Positions 61,871 to 64,000 of a stretch of 64,000 bases of DNA are shown in pieces (the first letter of the stretch is position 1; each line of letters starts with the position of its first letter). The notes beneath the pieces are model-generated. The model ran no database searches. It was given only the letters and a program-made list of their open reading frames with translations, and had not been told where the DNA came from. The DNA is from Streptomyces barringtoniae (GTDB lineage Bacteria > Actinomycetota > Actinomycetes > Streptomycetales > Streptomycetaceae), in assembly GCF_020819595.1 (NCBI RefSeq), contig NZ_JAJHNP010000026.1, positions 78,946-142,945 of the forward strand, read 5' to 3'. Made by a program: the position numbers and the translations under genes.

Positions 61871-62070
61871 CGCTCCACCTCCACGGGCGTGGACCGGTCG
61901 GGCGCCGAGTGACAGAGGCAGGCGCACGTCTCGTAGACAACGGGTAGGTCAATCGGTGCGGAGACAGGCGAGGATTCCGCACAAGCAAGGTGCGTGCCGA
62001 TGCGACAGGCGGTCGACCGGTACGGGACATCCGAGGCGTCGGTGATGTGAAGCTGTCGGCGAGGAGGCAT
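61867..62070 (-). CDS. Small Cys-containing hypothetical protein of the GntR operon
   Basis: 67 residues from ATG 62070. RRQLHITDASDVPYRSTACR then VVYETCACLCHSAPD; cysteines spaced CAC-LC and an early CR/CA pair could bind zinc. ATG overlaps the previous stop as TGATG, and its own stop overlaps the next GTG. Confidence 0.68.
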   Translation of the reverse strand: MPPRRQLHITDASDVPYRSTACRIGTHLACAESSPVSAPIDLPVVYETCACLCHSAPDRSTPVEVER

Positions 62071-62290
62071 CAGCAGACCCCCGCCAGAGCCGACCACGCT
62101 TCAGCCGGCAGATGGGAAGCGACGAGCACCGGGCGCGGCCGTACTCGTTTCTCCCAAGCCAGCACGTACGGGCGGACGAGTGCGTTGTCCTCCCCCGCGA
62201 GCGGGTGCCGGTGGTTCGCGGTTTCGGAAGCCCGGCTCAGGATGAGCGTCGACGCGTCAGCAGACGCCGCAGAGAAGGCGGGGGCGACTG
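62070..62290 (-). CDS. First small gene of the GntR operon (start unresolved)
   Basis: A minus-strand frame ending at TGA 62072-62070 encodes STLILSRASETANHRHPLAG, EDNALVRPYVLAWEKRVRPR and PVLVASHLPAEAWSALAGVC; the RHPLAGEDxxLVRPYVLAxE pattern is characteristic of a small protein in such operons. The frame is open to about 62330 but contains no ATG, GTG or TTG before the conserved part, so it may be 5'-damaged or use an unusual start. Confidence 0.5.
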
Positions 62291-62308
62291 TCGGCCGGGA
62301 GGGCGGAA

Positions 62309-62332
62309 GGCAGTACCAACTGTGGTACTGCC
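62309..62332. promoter_or_regulatory. Palindromic operator, probable GntR target
   Basis: GGCAGTACCA-ACTG-TGGTACTGCC, perfect 10-bp arms, immediately upstream of the overlapping gene chain that includes the GntR regulator. Confidence 0.7.
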
Positions 62333-62536
62333 AACCAGCCTCGCTACAGCTACAGTGCGCGCCACGAGGGGGAAGTCAGCCTCGTATATGAGGCCTTTTG
62401 TGATCTTGATGCCTCGATCCGGTCTCTACCGGATACTTGGCCGCCGCCGGTCGAATGCGTGTCGAAGGTCGGTCGATGAGTCACCCAGCGCGTGAAGAGA
62501 AGCAGGTCAGCAGGGGTGCACCACCCGTCCCACCAA

Positions 62537-62583
62537 GCGCCTTCTAAGCGCTTGGCCGCAGGTTCGAGTCCTGCCGGGGGCGC
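62537..62583 (+). repeat. attR: displaced 3' part of tRNA-Arg(TCT)
   Basis: Exact copy of 43014-43060. The 5' half of a tRNA is missing, so it is not functional. A nearly identical terminator follows at 62592-62617. Confidence 0.85.
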
Positions 62584-62591
62584 CCAGCCTC

Positions 62592-62617
62592 AGCCCTCCC
62601 GCTTGGGAGGGCTTTTT
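62592..62617 (+). terminator. Terminator beside attR
   Basis: AGCCCTCCC-GCTT-GGGAGGGCT then T run; one base differs from the copy beside the intact tRNA. Confidence 0.85.
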
Positions 62618-62629
62618 GCTGGTCAGGGG

Positions 62630-62854
62630 CCGGCTCACAAGGGTGACCGCAACTGTTCCCACAAGCAGGGTCTCCAGCCGGTGAGCCGTACCGATCAGAT
62701 CCAGCAGCAACCCTGCGGAGAGCACCGCGCCCACGACCATCATCAGCGGTGTGATGTCGCTCAGACGCAGCCTCGGGCGCGCTCGCCCGGACGCAGGAGG
62801 CCCCTCCAACAGCTGACGTCGTACCCCATGCGTGCCCGATCGGGCGGCGCTCAA
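62630..62854 (-). CDS. Possible small membrane protein beyond attR
   Basis: From ATG 62854: basic N-terminus, then LMMVVGAVLSAGLLLDLIG and LETLLVGTVAVTLVSRPL, two spans. The frame continues through the terminator and attR without a stop, so the C-terminus may have been replaced; low support. Confidence 0.35.
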
Positions 62855-63045
62855 TGGGGAGCAGTGGGCGTGTCGGCCAGTGCCTCAGGACACCCACCTC
62901 GGCGTTTCGCCAGGTCATCATCCATCCGCATACGCGATCTTCCAGACTGGTGCTCCAGGATCCGAGCGCGGCACGCAGCCGCGGGTTGGAGATCCGGCCC
63001 CTCTCCCATTCCGCAGCCAGTCGCCCTGCCCCCGACCTCTCGCCC

Positions 63046-63576
63046 TCAGGGAGTCCACTCATGAGCGAGGAGGCCGAGGATCACCTCGTCGAGGAATGCT
63101 CCGTATACCCAGGCCGAGCGCCGCAACGTGCCCTCGATCGTGAACCCCGCTCTCTTGGCCGCCGCGATCATCGGCGCGTTGTCTGCCATGGTCTCCACCT
63201 GCAGTCGCTGCAGTCCGCGTACCGCGAACCCGTACTCGCACAACACGCGGACGATGTCCGGACTGAACCCACGACCGCGGAAGTCAGGGAGCACGGAGAT
63301 CCCCAGGTGCGCCGACCTGTTGTGCATGTCGATGCCCCACAACCCTGCGGCACCGACCAGTTCCTGCGAATCGAGTTCCACCACCGAAAAGAATGCTGCC
63401 TCGTCCGACGGCTCAGCGACTGCATAGGGAGAGTGGGCCGACCCCGGCGGTATCGGACGCCAAGGCCGAGGATCCTGGCGCGACCGGGTTGCCACGTCGT
63501 TGTAAAGCACCGCGTGGAGCACTGGAGTGTCAGCCTCGTGCTGGGCCCGCAGCCCAATCTTGTTGCCACGTATCAT
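63046..63576 (-). CDS. GNAT-family N-acetyltransferase (RimJ/RimL-like)
   Basis: 176 residues. VGAAGLWGIDMHNRSAHLGI, LPDFRGRGFSPDIVRVLCEY (the R/QxxGxG/A acetyl-CoA loop) and LQVETMADNAPMIAAAKRAG with FTIEGTLRRSAW are typical of RimJ/RimL-type acetyltransferases. Substrate unknown. Confidence 0.88.
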   Translation of the reverse strand: MIRGNKIGLRAQHEADTPVLHAVLYNDVATRSRQDPRPWRPIPPGSAHSPYAVAEPSDEAAFFSVVELDSQELVGAAGLWGIDMHNRSAHLGISVLPDFRGRGFSPDIVRVLCEYGFAVRGLQRLQVETMADNAPMIAAAKRAGFTIEGTLRRSAWVYGAFLDEVILGLLAHEWTP

Positions 63577-63619
63577 CCGCCATTGCTACCGCAGGACGGC
63601 GAGTCGATCAATCGTGGCT

Positions 63620-63643
63620 GTACAGCAGCGAAGTACAGCAACC
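63620..63643 (+). repeat. Dispersed repeat A, copy 3
   Basis: GTACAGCAGCGAAGTACAGC plus AACC, identical to 45822-45845 though outside the attL-attR interval. Confidence 0.7.
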
Positions 63644-63757
63644 GAAGAGACCGCGGAGACCGCAGCCGACCGGCAGCACTCCCAAGACCATGGCTGACCA
63701 GCCGAGCAGACCTCAGAGTCCTCCCCGGCTCGTTGATCTCGACAAGGCCGATCCTCT

Positions 63758-63999
63758 GTGATGATGAAGCTTGATCCGGCCGACAAGGCGGGCCGAGCCC
63801 TCCTGCACGCGCCGGAGGAGCTCAGTGACTTCTTGCGGACCTCGACGAGCCGCTGGACAACCGCTTTGTGCTGGTGCCGTGTCCCGCCTGCCTGGGAGAG
63901 TCCGGGGATCGGGGACGCTGGTTCGCCGCATCGGATGTGATCCAGCGGGAGAGGGCCGGCAATGCCTCTCGGTTCGCGCGCGCAGCGAGGAGGCGCTGA
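63758..63999 (+). pseudogene. Possible frameshifted small gene at the window end
   Basis: PADKAGRALLHAPEELSDFL in the first frame is followed in another frame by DLDEPLDNRFVLVPCPACLG and RGRWFAASDVIQRERAG, ending TGA 63997. A single indel near 63835 would join them. CPAC suggests half of a zinc site. Weak evidence. Confidence 0.3.
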
Positions 64000-64000
64000 G

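Larger units (their letters stand above)
43061..62583. mobile_element. Genomic island integrated at tRNA-Arg(TCT), decayed
   Basis: Bounded by the exact 47-bp direct repeat at 43014-43060 (in the intact tRNA) and 62537-62583 (displaced 3' fragment). About 19.5 kb. Content supports foreign origin: GntR/UTRA regulator of the type found in actinomycete integrative elements, several pseudogenes, orphan small genes, tRNA-half remnants and dispersed repeats. No integrase, excisionase, replication or conjugation gene is visible, so it is either a decayed element or one mobilised in trans. Confidence 0.72.

Noticed and set aside
62112..62495. Plus-strand frame of 127 codons upstream of attR
   Set aside because: The opposite strand carries the RHPLAGED...LVRPYVLAWE protein with overlapping-gene context; the plus frame has no family features.
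43061..62583. Integrase, excisionase or transposase gene in the island
   Set aside because: Looked for tyrosine/serine recombinase and DDE motifs in all frames; none seen. Only attachment-like repeats remain.
34720..62583. tRNA-like fragments as functional tRNA genes
   Set aside because: At 34712, 46071, 57415 and 62537 the 5' acceptor, D-arm and 5' anticodon stem are missing or not complementary; only 42987-43059 folds completely.

Overview
High-GC actinobacterial chromosome, almost certainly Streptomyces: strong codon-position GC bias, GGAGG-type ribosome sites, frequent GTG starts, stop/start overlaps, and family-specific proteins (PknG-type kinase, LAETG sortase substrate, TipA-like regulator, KorSA-like GntR regulator). 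No rRNA, CRISPR array or recognisable integrase or transposase gene is present.

Left part (1-42.9 kb), mostly conserved chromosome. 1-6.1 kb is a sugar operon: ROK regulator (5' end off the window), lipoprotein binding protein, two permeases, GH4 glycosidase and a BadF/N-acetylglucosamine-type kinase. 6.18-9.64 kb holds a divergent pair, a small helical protein and a membrane NACHT NTPase, carrying the same amyloid-like motif at opposite ends: a candidate bacterial NLR/effector immune pair. 9.8-20.5 kb is a signalling operon resembling mycobacterial glnX-glnH-pknG, extended with a PP2C phosphatase, a VWA protein and an FHA protein; zinc ribbons recur in kinase, phosphatase and FHA protein. 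Then come a PCMT-like methyltransferase, truncated globin, a MacB/Lol-like ABC exporter (two large FtsX-type permeases and an ATPase), a thioesterase, EttA, an S1-like protein, a DUF4389 membrane protein, a thioester-domain surface protein, SSB, and a pair of dynamin/YfjP-type GTPases.

Right part (42.99-62.58 kb), genomic island. An intact tRNA-Arg(TCT) at 42987-43059 has the last 47 bp of its sequence repeated exactly at 62537-62583, with its terminator, so the 19.5 kb between looks like DNA integrated at the tRNA 3' end. The island contains pseudogenes (DNA ligase with a nonsense codon, three frameshifted genes), small secreted or membrane proteins, a DUF1877 protein, a TipA-like regulator translationally coupled to a GT1 glycosyltransferase, and near its right end a chain of overlapping small genes with a GntR/UTRA regulator behind a palindromic operator. 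Inside it are further tRNA 3'-half remnants (Ser, Arg) and equal-length direct-repeat pairs ending in tRNA anticodon-loop-like sequence (141 bp, 152 bp), plus a 136-bp pair carrying a terminator; this is the record of repeated integration and decay. Another tRNA-Arg(CCT)-like half lies outside, at 34.71 kb.

Beyond the island are a GNAT acetyltransferase and a probable broken gene at the window end.
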